The notes below the pieces were generated by a model. It did not search any database. It had not been told where the DNA came from and saw only the letters and a program-made list of their open reading frames with translations. Made by a program: the position numbers and the translations under genes. This document shows, one piece after another, positions 50,737 through 59,849 of a stretch of 64,000 nucleotides of DNA. Source of the stretch: Dietzia sp032248695 (GTDB taxonomy: Bacteria; Actinomycetota; Actinomycetes; Mycobacteriales; Mycobacteriaceae); the NCBI RefSeq assembly GCF_032248695.1, contig NZ_JAVHXC010000002.1:558001-622000 (forward strand), given 5' to 3'. Each line of letters starts with the position of its first letter. Position 1 is the stretch's first letter.

Positions 50737-53405
50737 CGCCGGGCCCCCACGACCCCGGAGCCCCCGGCGGTCACCCCGCGCGCGGCTCCGGGCGCGGCTC
50801 CGGGCGCGACACCCCGCATCCACACCCGGTCCGGCGTGAGGGGGAGCGACTCCTGGCGCACCCCCGTCGCTCGGGCCACCGCGATCCCCACGGCCGCCGC
50901 GACCGGGCAGTACGGCGCCTCGGACATGGACTTGGCCCCCAGCACGCCCTCGACCTCGACGGTGTCGGCGAAGAAGACCTCCGTGCGCGGGACGTCGCCC
51001 AGGCGGGGCGGGTGGTAGTGGCGGAAGGTGGGGTTGGTGACGGCGCCGTCGTCGTCGAGCAGCACCTGCTCGTACAGCGCCGCACCGAACGCCTGCGCCA
51101 CCCCGCCCTCGATCTGGCCGCGCAGCTGCTGCGGGTTGAGCACCCGCCCCGCGTCCACCGCGTGGACGCTCTGCAGCACCCGCACCGTCCCGGTGTCGGG
51201 GCACACGGCCACCCGCACCCCCTGCACCGTGAACGCCGCCTGCCGGGCCATCCCGTCGGTGGAGCCCTCCGCGGACACGGGCAGCGTCGCGCCGGCGGCG
51301 AGCAGCGCGGCGACCCGCGTGGCGGCGCGGTGCAACGCCCGACCGCCGACCACCGTGCCGGCGGAGCCGAACGCGCCGGTGTCGTGGGCGAGCAGGCTCG
51401 TGTCGGAGGCGTGCAACACCACCGACGCCGACGGCACGCCCAGCACCTCGGCGACGATCTGCGTGTGCACGGTCGCGGTGCCGTTGCCGAACTCGGCGGT
51501 GCCCACGTAGGCGTGGACCGTGCCGTCGGCGTCCACCTCCACACGCGCGGACCCGTGGTGTCCCCCGGGCGGGGTGGTGGCGATCATGGTCGTCGCGACC
51601 CCGCGGCCCTCGAGCCAGCCGGCGGGCGCGGGCTCGCCGCGGCCCGAGTCCAGGGCCTGTTCGACGTGGTCGAGGCACTGGTCGAGCCCGTAGGACGAGA
51701 GCGACAGCTCGTCGTCCACGCCCGCGGCGCTGACCAGCGGGTCGCCGGGCCGGATGACGTTACGCCGCCGCAGCTCGACCGGGTCCAGGCCGGCGGCGTC
51801 GGCGAGCTCGTCCAGGGCCGCCTCGAGGGCGAACCCCACCTCCCCCAACCCGTACCCGCGGAACGCGCCCGAGGGCACGGTGGTGGTGTAGACGCTCTCG
51901 GCGTCGACCCGTTTGGCCGGGCTGCGGTACAACTCCATGGACTCGGTGATCGAGTGGAACATCACGCCCGCCGAGTGGTTGCCGTAGGCCCCGGCGTCGG
52001 AGAGCACGTCCAGGGCCAGGGCGGTGAGCCGGCCGTCGTCGTCGCACGCCGCCGTCACCGACACCCGGAACGGGTGCCGGACCGTGGCCAGGGTGAACTG
52101 CTCCTCGCGGCTGAGCTCCCACACCACGTCCCGGCCGGTGCGCAGCGCGGCGAGCACGGCCAGGTCCTCGCAGATCATCTCCTGCTTGCCGCCGAAGCCA
52201 CCGCCGACCCGGGCGGCGTGCACGCGCACGGCGTCGCGGTCCAGGCCGAACAAGTGGGCCAGCTCGTCGCGGACCAGGAACGGCACCTGCGTGGACGAGC
52301 GCACGTCCAGGCTCCCGCCGCGGCCCGGCCCGCCGTCGACCAGCCGCGCGATCACCGAGTGCGTCTCCAGGTGCGCATGCTGGACGCGGGCGGTGCTCCA
52401 CGTGCCGCGCACGACGTGGGCGGCCGAGGCGATGCCGTCCGCGAGGTCGCCGTGCTGGGCGTGGAACTGCGCCACCACGTTGCGGGACGGGTCGTCGATG
52501 CGCGAGTCGGGCCCGGCGTCGCCGTGCAGCAGCGGGGCGCCGGGGGCCCGCGCGACCTCAGGGTCGAACACGGGCTCCAGCACCTCGTAGGTCACGTCGA
52601 TCTCCAGGCACGCCCGCCGCGCCAGGGCCGCGGTCTCGGCCACCACCGCCGCCACCCGCTGGCCGCGGTGGCGCAGGACGCGGTCCAGCACGCGGGTGTC
52701 GTCGGGGTCGTCGGTGCGGTTCTGGTGGCGGGCCGCGGAGAACGGCACGCCGGGGTCGTCGTGGTGGGTGAGGACGGCGACCACCCCCTCCATCGCCAGC
52801 GCGCGGCGCGCGTCGATCGAGACGATGCGCGCGTGGGCGTGGGGCGAGCCCAGCACGGCGAGGTGGGCGCAGCCGGTGAGGTCGGTGTCCAGCGTGTAGG
52901 GCTCGCGGCCGCGGACCACGCGCGCGGTGGCCGGCGCCGCGACCGGATCGCCGATCCGCCCGCTCGGGCGGGCGTTGTCCACCCCGTCCAGGGCGTCGGT
53001 GATCGCCCGGTAACCGGTGCAGCGGCACAGGTTCCCCTTCATCGCGGCCGGCCGCGCGGTCGGGCCGCCGTCGCGGGCGCACGGGGCGCGGTCGAGCCCG
53101 GTGACGGTGGCGACCATGCCGGGGGTGCAGTACCCGCACTGGAACCCCGCGGCGCGCGCGAACGCCTCGGGCACCGCGTCGGGCACCCCGGCGGCGGTGC
53201 GCACGTCGGCGCCCTCCGCGCGGTGGGCGGGCAGGACGCACGAGTGGGTGGGCACGCCGTCGAGCAGCACGGTGCACGCGCCGCAGTCGCCGGTGTCGCA
53301 GCCCTTCTTCACCGCGTGGACGCCGGACTCGCGCAGCAGCGTGCGCAGGCACTGCCCGGGGCGCGGCGCGGCGTCCAGGGCGCGGCCGTCGACGGTGATC
53401 AGCAT
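50733..53405 (-). CDS. Xanthine-dehydrogenase-type enzyme: fused 2Fe-2S and molybdopterin subunits
   Basis: An 890-residue protein. Residues 1-165 are the iron-sulfur part, with cluster cysteines in 'KKGCDTGDCGACTVLLDG' and, for the second cluster, 'FQCGYCTPGM' and 'GNLCRCTGYR'. The molybdopterin part follows: 'RVGGGFGGKQEMICEDLAVLAAL', 'PSGAFRGYGLGEVGFALEAALDELA' and the catalytic glutamate in 'GAKSMSEAPYCPVAAAVG'. It would hydroxylate a purine or related heterocycle, using the FAD subunit encoded just upstream (the genes overlap by 7 nt). The C-terminal 30 residues are a Gly/Ala/Pro tail. Fusion of the small and large subunits, with FAD separate, occurs in part of the family. Confidence 0.93.
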   Translation of the reverse strand: MLITVDGRALDAAPRPGQCLRTLLRESGVHAVKKGCDTGDCGACTVLLDGVPTHSCVLPAHRAEGADVRTAAGVPDAVPEAFARAAGFQCGYCTPGMVATVTGLDRAPCARDGGPTARPAAMKGNLCRCTGYRAITDALDGVDNARPSGRIGDPVAAPATARVVRGREPYTLDTDLTGCAHLAVLGSPHAHARIVSIDARRALAMEGVVAVLTHHDDPGVPFSAARHQNRTDDPDDTRVLDRVLRHRGQRVAAVVAETAALARRACLEIDVTYEVLEPVFDPEVARAPGAPLLHGDAGPDSRIDDPSRNVVAQFHAQHGDLADGIASAAHVVRGTWSTARVQHAHLETHSVIARLVDGGPGRGGSLDVRSSTQVPFLVRDELAHLFGLDRDAVRVHAARVGGGFGGKQEMICEDLAVLAALRTGRDVVWELSREEQFTLATVRHPFRVSVTAACDDDGRLTALALDVLSDAGAYGNHSAGVMFHSITESMELYRSPAKRVDAESVYTTTVPSGAFRGYGLGEVGFALEAALDELADAAGLDPVELRRRNVIRPGDPLVSAAGVDDELSLSSYGLDQCLDHVEQALDSGRGEPAPAGWLEGRGVATTMIATTPPGGHHGSARVEVDADGTVHAYVGTAEFGNGTATVHTQIVAEVLGVPSASVVLHASDTSLLAHDTGAFGSAGTVVGGRALHRAATRVAALLAAGATLPVSAEGSTDGMARQAAFTVQGVRVAVCPDTGTVRVLQSVHAVDAGRVLNPQQLRGQIEGGVAQAFGAALYEQVLLDDDGAVTNPTFRHYHPPRLGDVPRTEVFFADTVEVEGVLGAKSMSEAPYCPVAAAVGIAVARATGVRQESLPLTPDRVWMRGVAPGAAPGAARGVTAGGSGVVGARR

Positions 53406-54250
53406 GATGCCTCCCTGGTCGGGGGGTGGGTGGTGTCGCCGGTCAGGTCGGTGACGACGGCGAGGGCCGCGATCCCCGCCACGTGACGCCGCCAGCTCGG
53501 ATGACCCTGGGGGTCGTCGTGCCACAGGGGCAGTCCGCGGACGGCCGCGGCGGCCGCGTCGGCCATCGGGGGCCGGTCCCAGGTGAGCACCTGCGGCGCC
53601 GGGACGGCCGCGGTCACGACGAGGGTGCAGCGGCCGCCGGGGTCCAGTCGCCCGGTGACCACCGAGGACGACCGCCCGCTGGGCACGAGGCTGTGGCGGC
53701 GCACCGCGTACCGGGCCGTCAGGGCCGAGGCGGGGATCCGCAGCGCGCGCAGCACCTCCCCCGGGGCCAGGCAGGTCACGCCCGGCGCCCGCACGAACTG
53801 CGCGGCGGGCACCTCCCGGGCGCCGCCGTCCGGGGTCCAGATCTCGGCGACCGCACCCAGGGTGCACGCGGCGGCGGTCCCGGCCCCGGCGGGCAGGGCC
53901 GCGCAGAGGTTGCCGCCCCACGTGCCGCGGGACCAGATCTTCCACGAGGCCAGCAGGCACGAGAACGCGTCGTGCAGGAACGGTCGGATCGGCGCGGTCA
54001 GCGGGTGGTCGAGCGCCGTGCGCAGGGTGGCGGTGGCGGCCACGCGCAGACCGCCGTCCGGCAGCGGTTCCACGTCGGGCCAGCGCAGGTCGAGCAGGTC
54101 GACCAGCGCGCCCAGGTGCTCGTGGCGCTCGCCGTGCAGGGCCGTGCCGCCGGCCAGCGGTGTGGCGCCCGCGAGCAGGGCCGCGTGGAGGTCGTCGCGG
54201 CCGGTGGGCCGGTGCAGCGCGGTGACGGTGACCAGGTCCACCGCGCTCAC
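53399..54250 (-). CDS. FAD-binding subunit of the molybdenum dehydrogenase
   Basis: A 283-residue FAD_binding_5 protein. 'LLAGATPLAGGTALHGERHE' replaces the usual pyrophosphate loop, and 'SRGTWGGNLCAALPAGAGTAAACTLGA' is the second FAD contact. A CO_deh_flav_C-like C-terminus follows. It hands electrons from the iron-sulfur clusters to NAD. The start at GTG 54250 overlaps the amidohydrolase stop (GTGA), and its 3' end overlaps the catalytic subunit start. Confidence 0.9.
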   Translation of the reverse strand: MSAVDLVTVTALHRPTGRDDLHAALLAGATPLAGGTALHGERHEHLGALVDLLDLRWPDVEPLPDGGLRVAATATLRTALDHPLTAPIRPFLHDAFSCLLASWKIWSRGTWGGNLCAALPAGAGTAAACTLGAVAEIWTPDGGAREVPAAQFVRAPGVTCLAPGEVLRALRIPASALTARYAVRRHSLVPSGRSSSVVTGRLDPGGRCTLVVTAAVPAPQVLTWDRPPMADAAAAAVRGLPLWHDDPQGHPSWRRHVAGIAALAVVTDLTGDTTHPPTREASC

Positions 54251-55620
54251 CCCGCCTTCGCGAGCAGGCGCCGGCGGGCGGCCACCACGTCGCGGGAGAC
54301 CTCCTCGGCGTCGACCGTCACCACGCGCCCGTCGGCCACCACGCGTCGGCCCTGCACCCACAGCCCGCGCAGTGGGGGCTGTGAGCCCAGGACCAGCGCG
54401 GCGACCGGGTCGTCGATGCCCGCCAGCGCGGGCGTGTCCAGCCGCCACAGCGCCACATCGGCCAGGTAGCCGGGGGCGAGCCGCCCGATCTCGGACTCGC
54501 GGCCCAGGACGCGGGCCCCGCCGACGGTGGCCATGCGCAGCGCCGTGCGCACGTCCATCGCGCGCGGGCCGCCGACACCGCGGGCGAGCAGCAGCGCCTG
54601 GTGCATCTCCTCCCACAGCACGCTCGACTCGTTGCTGGCGGCGCCGTCCACGCCCAGGCCCACGGGGATCCCGGCCGCGAGCATGGCCGACACCCGCGCG
54701 ATCCCGGCGCCCAGCCGGCCGTTGGAGACGGGGCAGTGCGCGGCGCCCATCCCGCCGGCGGCCATCGCGGCGATCGCGGCGTCGTCGAGGTGGACGGTGT
54801 GGGCGAACCACACGTCGGGGCCCACCCAGCCCACGGACTCCATGTACTCCATGGGCGTGCGGCCGAAGCGCTCGCGGCAGAACACCTCTTCGTCGTCGGT
54901 CTCGGCCAGGTGGGTGTGCAGGCGCACGCCCCGCTCGCGGGCGAGCTCGGCGCTGGCGCGCAGCAGGTCGCCGGTGACGGAGAACGGCGAGCACGGGGCC
55001 ACCGCGATCCGGCACATCGAGTCGGGCGAAGCGTCGTGGAAGCGGTCGATCACCTCCGCCGTCCCGGCGAGGATCGCGTCGGTGCTCTCGACCACCGAGT
55101 CCGGCGGCAGCCCGCCGTCGCTGCGGCCCAGGTCCATCGACCCGCGACTGGGGTGGAAGCGCAGCCCCACCTCGGCGGCGGCGGAGATCTCGGCGGCGAA
55201 GACGTCCCCGGCGTCTCTCGGCACCACGTAGTGGTGGTCGGTGGTGGTGGTGCACCCGCCCAGCGCGAGCTGCGCGAGGCCGCCCAGCGCGGCGGTGCGG
55301 ACGTCGTCGGCGGTGATGCCCGCCCACACCGGGTACAGGGTGGTGAGCCACTCGAACAGGGTGGCGTCGGCGGCCAGGCCGCGGGTGAGCCACTGGTACA
55401 GGTGGTGATGGGTGTTGACCAGGCCGGGCGTGGCCACGCAGCCGGTGCCGTCCACGCGCTGCACGTCGCCGGGCAGCAGCGCCGGATCGCACGGCCCCTG
55501 GCCCACCGCGACGATCCGCCCGCCGTCGAGCAGCACGTGGCCGCTGGTGTACTCGGCCCCGGCGGTGCCGGCGCCGTCCATGGTGACGACGGCGCAGTTC
55601 TCGATCAGCACGCCCGTCAT
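54247..55620 (-). CDS. 8-oxoguanine-deaminase-like amidohydrolase
   Basis: A 457-residue COG0402 enzyme with a complete active site: 'TPGLVNTHHHLYQWLTRGL', 'RLHTHLAETDDEEVFC', 'WFAHTVHL', 'AAHCPVSNGRLGAGIARV' and 'VGLGVDGAASNESSVLWEEM'. 'LFEWLTTLYPVWAGI' and the Val-Asp-Gly-Ala-Ala-Ser-Asn loop are those of 8-oxoguanine deaminases, which make urate and ammonia. It is coupled to the FAD subunit gene downstream and, by a 4-nt overlap, to the amidohydrolase upstream. Isoguanine or guanine are alternative substrates. Confidence 0.9.
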   Translation of the reverse strand: MTGVLIENCAVVTMDGAGTAGAEYTSGHVLLDGGRIVAVGQGPCDPALLPGDVQRVDGTGCVATPGLVNTHHHLYQWLTRGLAADATLFEWLTTLYPVWAGITADDVRTAALGGLAQLALGGCTTTTDHHYVVPRDAGDVFAAEISAAAEVGLRFHPSRGSMDLGRSDGGLPPDSVVESTDAILAGTAEVIDRFHDASPDSMCRIAVAPCSPFSVTGDLLRASAELARERGVRLHTHLAETDDEEVFCRERFGRTPMEYMESVGWVGPDVWFAHTVHLDDAAIAAMAAGGMGAAHCPVSNGRLGAGIARVSAMLAAGIPVGLGVDGAASNESSVLWEEMHQALLLARGVGGPRAMDVRTALRMATVGGARVLGRESEIGRLAPGYLADVALWRLDTPALAGIDDPVAALVLGSQPPLRGLWVQGRRVVADGRVVTVDAEEVSRDVVAARRRLLAKAG

Positions 55621-57026
55621 GACCGCACCAGTCCCTGCTCGGACCCCCGCGCGAAGGCGGGCGCGAAGCCCCGCACGCCCGCCGAGCGGATCATGCGGGC
55701 GGTGAGCTGCGCGTCGGCCTCGTCGGCCAGCGGGTGCAGGCTCCGCGCGCCCTCGGCGACCAGCCGCCCGCCCACGTAGACGTGGGTGAGATTGCGCAGC
55801 GAGCAGGCCAGCACGTAGGTGGCGACCGGGTCCCAGATCGGCCCGGTGGCGGGCCTGGTGGGGTCGACGACGACGAGGTCCGCGTATTTCCCCACCTCCA
55901 CGCTGCCGACGCGGGCGGACAGGCCCAGGGCCCGCGCCGCCCCGAGGGTGTGCATCCGCAGGACCTCGCCGGCGGCCAGGACGGCGGCGTCCGAGTGGAC
56001 GGCGCGTTGGGTGTACAGACCGATCCGCATGTTCTGGAACGGGTCGGACACGTCAGTGCAGGACTGGTCGTCCAGGCCCATGCCCACCCGGATCCCGGCG
56101 TCGCGGTAGCGGGTGACGTCGGCGACGCCCGAGCCGAGGCGACCGTTGGAGGTGGCCTGCCAGATCACGGCCGAGTCGGTCTCGGCCACGCGGCGCACCA
56201 TGTGGTCGGTGGGGTGGACGAAGTGGCCGAACGCGAAGTCCGGGCCCAGCACCCCGGCGTGGTCGTACCAGTCGAACTTGGCCCGCTGCACCTCGAGGTG
56301 CTCGGCCGTCTCCACGAAATGGGCCTGGTTGCCGACACCGTGGGTGGCCATGGCGTGGCGCTCCCGCTCGGCGGTGACCGGCGAGGACGACCACTGCACC
56401 GACCCGAACACCGAGCCGCCCAGGTCCAGCTCCCGCGGGACGGTTCGCAGGCGGTGGTCGGTGACGTGGGCGAACGCCTGGAAGCATTCGTCCTCGGGGA
56501 GCTGCTCGTCGTCCAGTCGGGTGGAGGTGACGCAGCGCAGGCCCGAGTCGGCCTGGGCGTCGATCTGCCGGGTGAGGAAGTCCACGTCGTGGACGCGTTC
56601 GGCCCTCAGCGTGGAGGTGGCGTGGTCGAACACGGCCACCACGCGGCTCTGGGTGAAGTTGTAGGCGCTGGTCACGCCATTGCGCAGGAAGTCCAGACAG
56701 CCGGCGAGGGTGAACCAGTACAGGTCCTCGGCCTCCGCGCCGACCATCATCTCGCCCATCCGCGAGACCCAGCCGTAGAGAGTGTCGTCGGGGGCGGTGC
56801 CGCGCATGCCGGCGGTGAACAGGTGGCTGTGGGCCGAGACGAACCCGGGGGCGAGGATGGCCCCGCCGAGGTCGTGGACGGTCCCCGGGAGGCCGGGTGG
56901 CGGGTCGCCGGGTCCGAGGCCGGCGATGAGGCCGTCGGAGTCGACGTGGACCCATCCGTGGAACCAGTCGGGGTCGGTCGGGTCTGCGGACACCGGCAGG
57001 ACCAGGGCGTCGGTGAAGGTGATCAT
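55617..57026 (-). CDS. COG0402 amidohydrolase (third in this operon)
   Basis: A 469-residue metal-dependent hydrolase. 'LAPGFVSAHSHLFTAGMRGTAPDDTLYGWVSRMGEMM', 'HFVETAEHLEVQ', 'FGHFVHPTDHMV' and 'VGMGLDDQSCTDVSDPFQNMRIGLY' carry the metal ligands and an aspartate in the expected places. The first motif is His-Ser-His rather than His-His-His. It resembles TrzN/SsnA-like members, with an unrecognised substrate. It lies 43 nt after the PPOX gene and overlaps the 8-oxoguanine-deaminase-like gene. Confidence 0.87.
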   Translation of the reverse strand: MITFTDALVLPVSADPTDPDWFHGWVHVDSDGLIAGLGPGDPPPGLPGTVHDLGGAILAPGFVSAHSHLFTAGMRGTAPDDTLYGWVSRMGEMMVGAEAEDLYWFTLAGCLDFLRNGVTSAYNFTQSRVVAVFDHATSTLRAERVHDVDFLTRQIDAQADSGLRCVTSTRLDDEQLPEDECFQAFAHVTDHRLRTVPRELDLGGSVFGSVQWSSSPVTAERERHAMATHGVGNQAHFVETAEHLEVQRAKFDWYDHAGVLGPDFAFGHFVHPTDHMVRRVAETDSAVIWQATSNGRLGSGVADVTRYRDAGIRVGMGLDDQSCTDVSDPFQNMRIGLYTQRAVHSDAAVLAAGEVLRMHTLGAARALGLSARVGSVEVGKYADLVVVDPTRPATGPIWDPVATYVLACSLRNLTHVYVGGRLVAEGARSLHPLADEADAQLTARMIRSAGVRGFAPAFARGSEQGLVRS

Positions 57027-57069
57027 GGGGGCTCTCTCGTTCTGTAGTGTGCTCGCTCCGGCCGGCTGC

Positions 57070-57687
57070 TCAGCCGGGCAGTTCCACGGCCCGCCACCGG
57101 GACCCGTCGCGCTCGAACCGACGGCGGTGGGACGGTTCCGCCCGTCCGGCGGCCCAGAAGGTCACGGTCTCGGGGCGGATCCGCATGCCCAGCCACGTCT
57201 CGGGCGGCAGGGCCGGGGCGTCGCCCAGGCGGTCGACGGTGGCGGACCACACCCGCCGCCGGCCCGGCGGGGCCAGCTCGGCGGTCGCGGCGTCGTTCGC
57301 CCAGGCCAGGAGCTTGAGGTAGTCGCTGCGGGCGTGGTAGCTGTCGAGGCGCTCGGCGCGGTCGGTGGGCTCGGCGACGCCGCTGACGGTGAGCTGCCGG
57401 GTCCGGTCGGGGGCGATCACCACGAGCGTGGCCCGCGGGTCCGCCGCCAGGTCCGCCGCCTTCTGCGAGCGGGAGTCGGTGTGGAACGTGGGCCCGTCGG
57501 TGGTCGCGCCGGAGACCAGCAGATGCCGGCAGTGCGGCGCGCCGTCGGGTCCGACCGTGGCCAGGACCCCCAGTGGCGGGTCCGCGGGGTCGATCGCGAG
57601 CCACGCGACCATCGCCTCGAGCGGGTCGTCGGTCGGACCGGGCATCGTGACCAGCGGTGTCGGGGGCGCGGTGTCGGTGGCGGTCAT
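57070..57687 (-). CDS. FMN-binding PPOX-family protein (pyridoxamine-oxidase-like)
   Basis: A 205-residue split-barrel flavoprotein. 'PPLGVLATVGPDGAPHCRHLLVSGATTDGPTFHTDSRSQKAADL' and 'ATLVVIAPDRTRQLTVSGVAEPT' match the PNPOx/PPOX fold, and the C-terminal 'PETVTFWAAGRAEPSHRRRFERDG' resembles the PNPOx dimerisation domain. It is probably not the housekeeping PdxH, since it lies inside a catabolic operon, overlapping the creatininase-family gene (ATGA). It may reduce or oxidise a heterocycle with FMN. Confidence 0.88.
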   Translation of the reverse strand: MTATDTAPPTPLVTMPGPTDDPLEAMVAWLAIDPADPPLGVLATVGPDGAPHCRHLLVSGATTDGPTFHTDSRSQKAADLAADPRATLVVIAPDRTRQLTVSGVAEPTDRAERLDSYHARSDYLKLLAWANDAATAELAPPGRRRVWSATVDRLGDAPALPPETWLGMRIRPETVTFWAAGRAEPSHRRRFERDGSRWRAVELPG

Positions 57688-58454
57688 CGGGCTGCTCCCG
57701 GGTCGAACCCGGCGATCTCCGCCAGGGCGGCGCTCACGGTGTCCACGTGCCCGGCCACCAGCCGCGCGCCGGTGTCGGCGTCGGCGCCGGTGGGGTCGCC
57801 GATCACCCCGGTGTCGGACAGGTCGCGGGCCAGCCAGCCGAACCTCACCGGGCCGGTGAAGCCGATGTGCCGGCAGTCCGCCACCCCGTCGGGGACCCGC
57901 GCCTCCGCCGCCGCCATGTCCACCAGCTCGGGGTGCAGGTGCAGCATCATCGACGTCTCGGCCCACCCCGCGTGGATGCCCATCCCCCGCTCGGTCGGCC
58001 CTGGTTCGGCCCGCCCGGCGTAGAGGAACGTGCGCAGGTCGTGGCGGCGGCGCAGCTCCCGCAGCGCCACCTCGAGCAGCGCCGAGTTCCCGCCGTGGCA
58101 GTTGACGAACAGCACGCGGGCGAACCCGCTGGCCCGGAGCGCCGATCCCAGCTCCACGACCTGTCGGAACAGGGTCTCGGCGCCGATCCACAGCGCCCCG
58201 GGGAAGCCGGCGTGCTCGTCGCTCTTGGTGTAGCCCAGTGCCGGCATCAGCCACGCGTCGGTGCCCGCCTCGGCCGCGGCGGTCACGGCCCGGGCGGCGA
58301 CGTGTTCGGCGACGAGCAGGTCGGTCGCCAGGGGCAGGTGGGGCCCATGGGGCTCCACGGCGCCGGTGGGGACCACGGCGATCGGGTCCCCGGCCCCCAC
58401 CCGGGCGGCCTCGACGGTGGTGAGGTCGGCGTAGCGCCGGTCCCGGCCGATCAC
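57684..58454 (-). CDS. Creatininase-family amidohydrolase
   Basis: A 256-residue metal enzyme. 'VVPTGAVEPHGPHLPLATDLLVAE' contains the metal-binding Glu, His and Asp. 'FVNCHGGNSALLEVALRELRRRH' is the family's Asn-Cys-His-Gly-Gly-Asn box. 'GIHAGWAETSMMLHLHPELVDM' supplies a further glutamate. Relatives include creatininase, MftE and FAPy-nucleotide hydrolase ArfB, all of which open cyclic or formyl amides, which suits a ring-opening step here. GTG 58454 overlaps the FAD oxidase stop. Confidence 0.9.
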   Translation of the reverse strand: MIGRDRRYADLTTVEAARVGAGDPIAVVPTGAVEPHGPHLPLATDLLVAEHVAARAVTAAAEAGTDAWLMPALGYTKSDEHAGFPGALWIGAETLFRQVVELGSALRASGFARVLFVNCHGGNSALLEVALRELRRRHDLRTFLYAGRAEPGPTERGMGIHAGWAETSMMLHLHPELVDMAAAEARVPDGVADCRHIGFTGPVRFGWLARDLSDTGVIGDPTGADADTGARLVAGHVDTVSAALAEIAGFDPGAAR

Positions 58455-59788
58455 GACTCCCACCGGCCCGGGTTGAGCAGCCCGTACGGGTCGGTGCCGG
58501 CGGCGAGCGCGCGGACGCCCTCGGTGCCGTGGTCCACCCGGTACTGGTGCGGGGAGTGCACGCGCACCCCGAGGTCCTCGAGGGCGGCCACCCCCGCGTA
58601 CGCCGCCTCGGCCGTGGTGAAGTGGCCGTTGAGCATCCCGAACATCCGCCCGTGGCCGGCCTCGAGGTGCAGCGTGCCGCCCGGGTAGACGGCCTCCACC
58701 TCGTCGAGCCGCTCCACCAACGCGTCGCCCTGGACCTCCATGTGGAACCACGTGTCCGGCTCGGCCTTCTGCAGCCAGTGCGTGGGGTGGTTGTAGGACA
58801 GCGTGGAGACCTTGATGGACTCGTTGACCCCCCTGCGGACGGCCTCGACCACTCCCCCGGCCGCCGCGACGATCTGCTCGACCTGCCCGACCGCGGCCGC
58901 GTCGACGATCGCCCGCAGGCTGGCCCGACCGGCGGGGATGGCCTCGTCGGCGGGCAGGCAGGACGCGACGTGGGCGCCGTCGGCCGAGCACAGGCGCGGC
59001 GCGGGCGAGACCCGGTGCACCTTCTGCACGGCGGCGAAGGCGTCGTGGTGGTCCTCGAAACTGGCGTAGACACAGCGCCAGTCCTGGAGGGGTTCGATCC
59101 GGACCGTCGCCCGCACGATGATCCCCGCGACCCCGTAGGTGTGGACGAACGGCTGGGCATCCGCGCCCTCGAGGTGCACGATCTCGGCGTCCTCGTGGGC
59201 AAAGACCACGTCGAGCGCCTCGACGAACCCCTCGTGGTTGCGGCCGTGCACGATCGTGCCGGTCCCCGCCGACCCGCCGGCGAGGAACCCGCCGAGCGTG
59301 GACTGCACGGTCGAGGGGTACATCCACAGCTGGCTGTCGTGGGCCGCCAGCCGCTTCTCCAGGGTGAGCATCCGGACGCCGGCCTCGGCGGTGACCACCC
59401 CGGCCTCCGGATCCACGTGGTCGATCCCGCGCAGGGCCGTCAGGTCCAGGACGAGTCCGCCGTGCAACGGCACGACCTGCCCGTAGTTACCGGTGCCCTT
59501 GCCGCGCGAGGTGACGGGCACCCGGCGCCGCACCGCGGCCCGGACCACGGCGGGCACCTGCTCCACCGTGGTGGGCCGGCACACCACCTCGGGCCGGCCG
59601 ATCGGCCACTGGGCGCGCAGGATCGGGCTGAGGTAGGACCCGTCGACGGACGCCTTGTCGAGGGACCGGTCGTCGGTGAGCACGAGGTCGGGCCCGAGCA
59701 GGGCGGTGAGGTCGTCGACCAGGCCGGCGACGTCACGATCGGCGGCGGGGGCGCCGGGGGGCGGCGCGGGGGTCGTGGTCCGGGTCAT
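58451..59788 (-). CDS. FAD-linked oxidase (FAD_binding_4, GlcD-like)
   Basis: A 445-residue flavoenzyme of the VAO/PCMH class. 'GRPEVVCRPTTVEQVPAVVRAAVRRRVPVTSRGKGTGNYGQVVPLHGGLVLDL' and 'STVQSTLGGFLAGGSAGTGTIVHGRNHE' form the FAD-binding domain. The C-terminal half is a substrate domain ending 'AAGTDPYGLLNPGRWES'. Members oxidise 2-hydroxyacids, alcohols or amines. It follows the binding-protein gene at 59850 by 61 nt in the same operon. The substrate is unknown. Confidence 0.88.
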   Translation of the reverse strand: MTRTTTPAPPPGAPAADRDVAGLVDDLTALLGPDLVLTDDRSLDKASVDGSYLSPILRAQWPIGRPEVVCRPTTVEQVPAVVRAAVRRRVPVTSRGKGTGNYGQVVPLHGGLVLDLTALRGIDHVDPEAGVVTAEAGVRMLTLEKRLAAHDSQLWMYPSTVQSTLGGFLAGGSAGTGTIVHGRNHEGFVEALDVVFAHEDAEIVHLEGADAQPFVHTYGVAGIIVRATVRIEPLQDWRCVYASFEDHHDAFAAVQKVHRVSPAPRLCSADGAHVASCLPADEAIPAGRASLRAIVDAAAVGQVEQIVAAAGGVVEAVRRGVNESIKVSTLSYNHPTHWLQKAEPDTWFHMEVQGDALVERLDEVEAVYPGGTLHLEAGHGRMFGMLNGHFTTAEAAYAGVAALEDLGVRVHSPHQYRVDHGTEGVRALAAGTDPYGLLNPGRWES

Positions 59789-59849
59789 GGGGTCCTCCTG
59801 GTCGAGGGGCGGGATGGTGAGCCGGTCGGCGTCCGGGTGTGCGGGTCGG

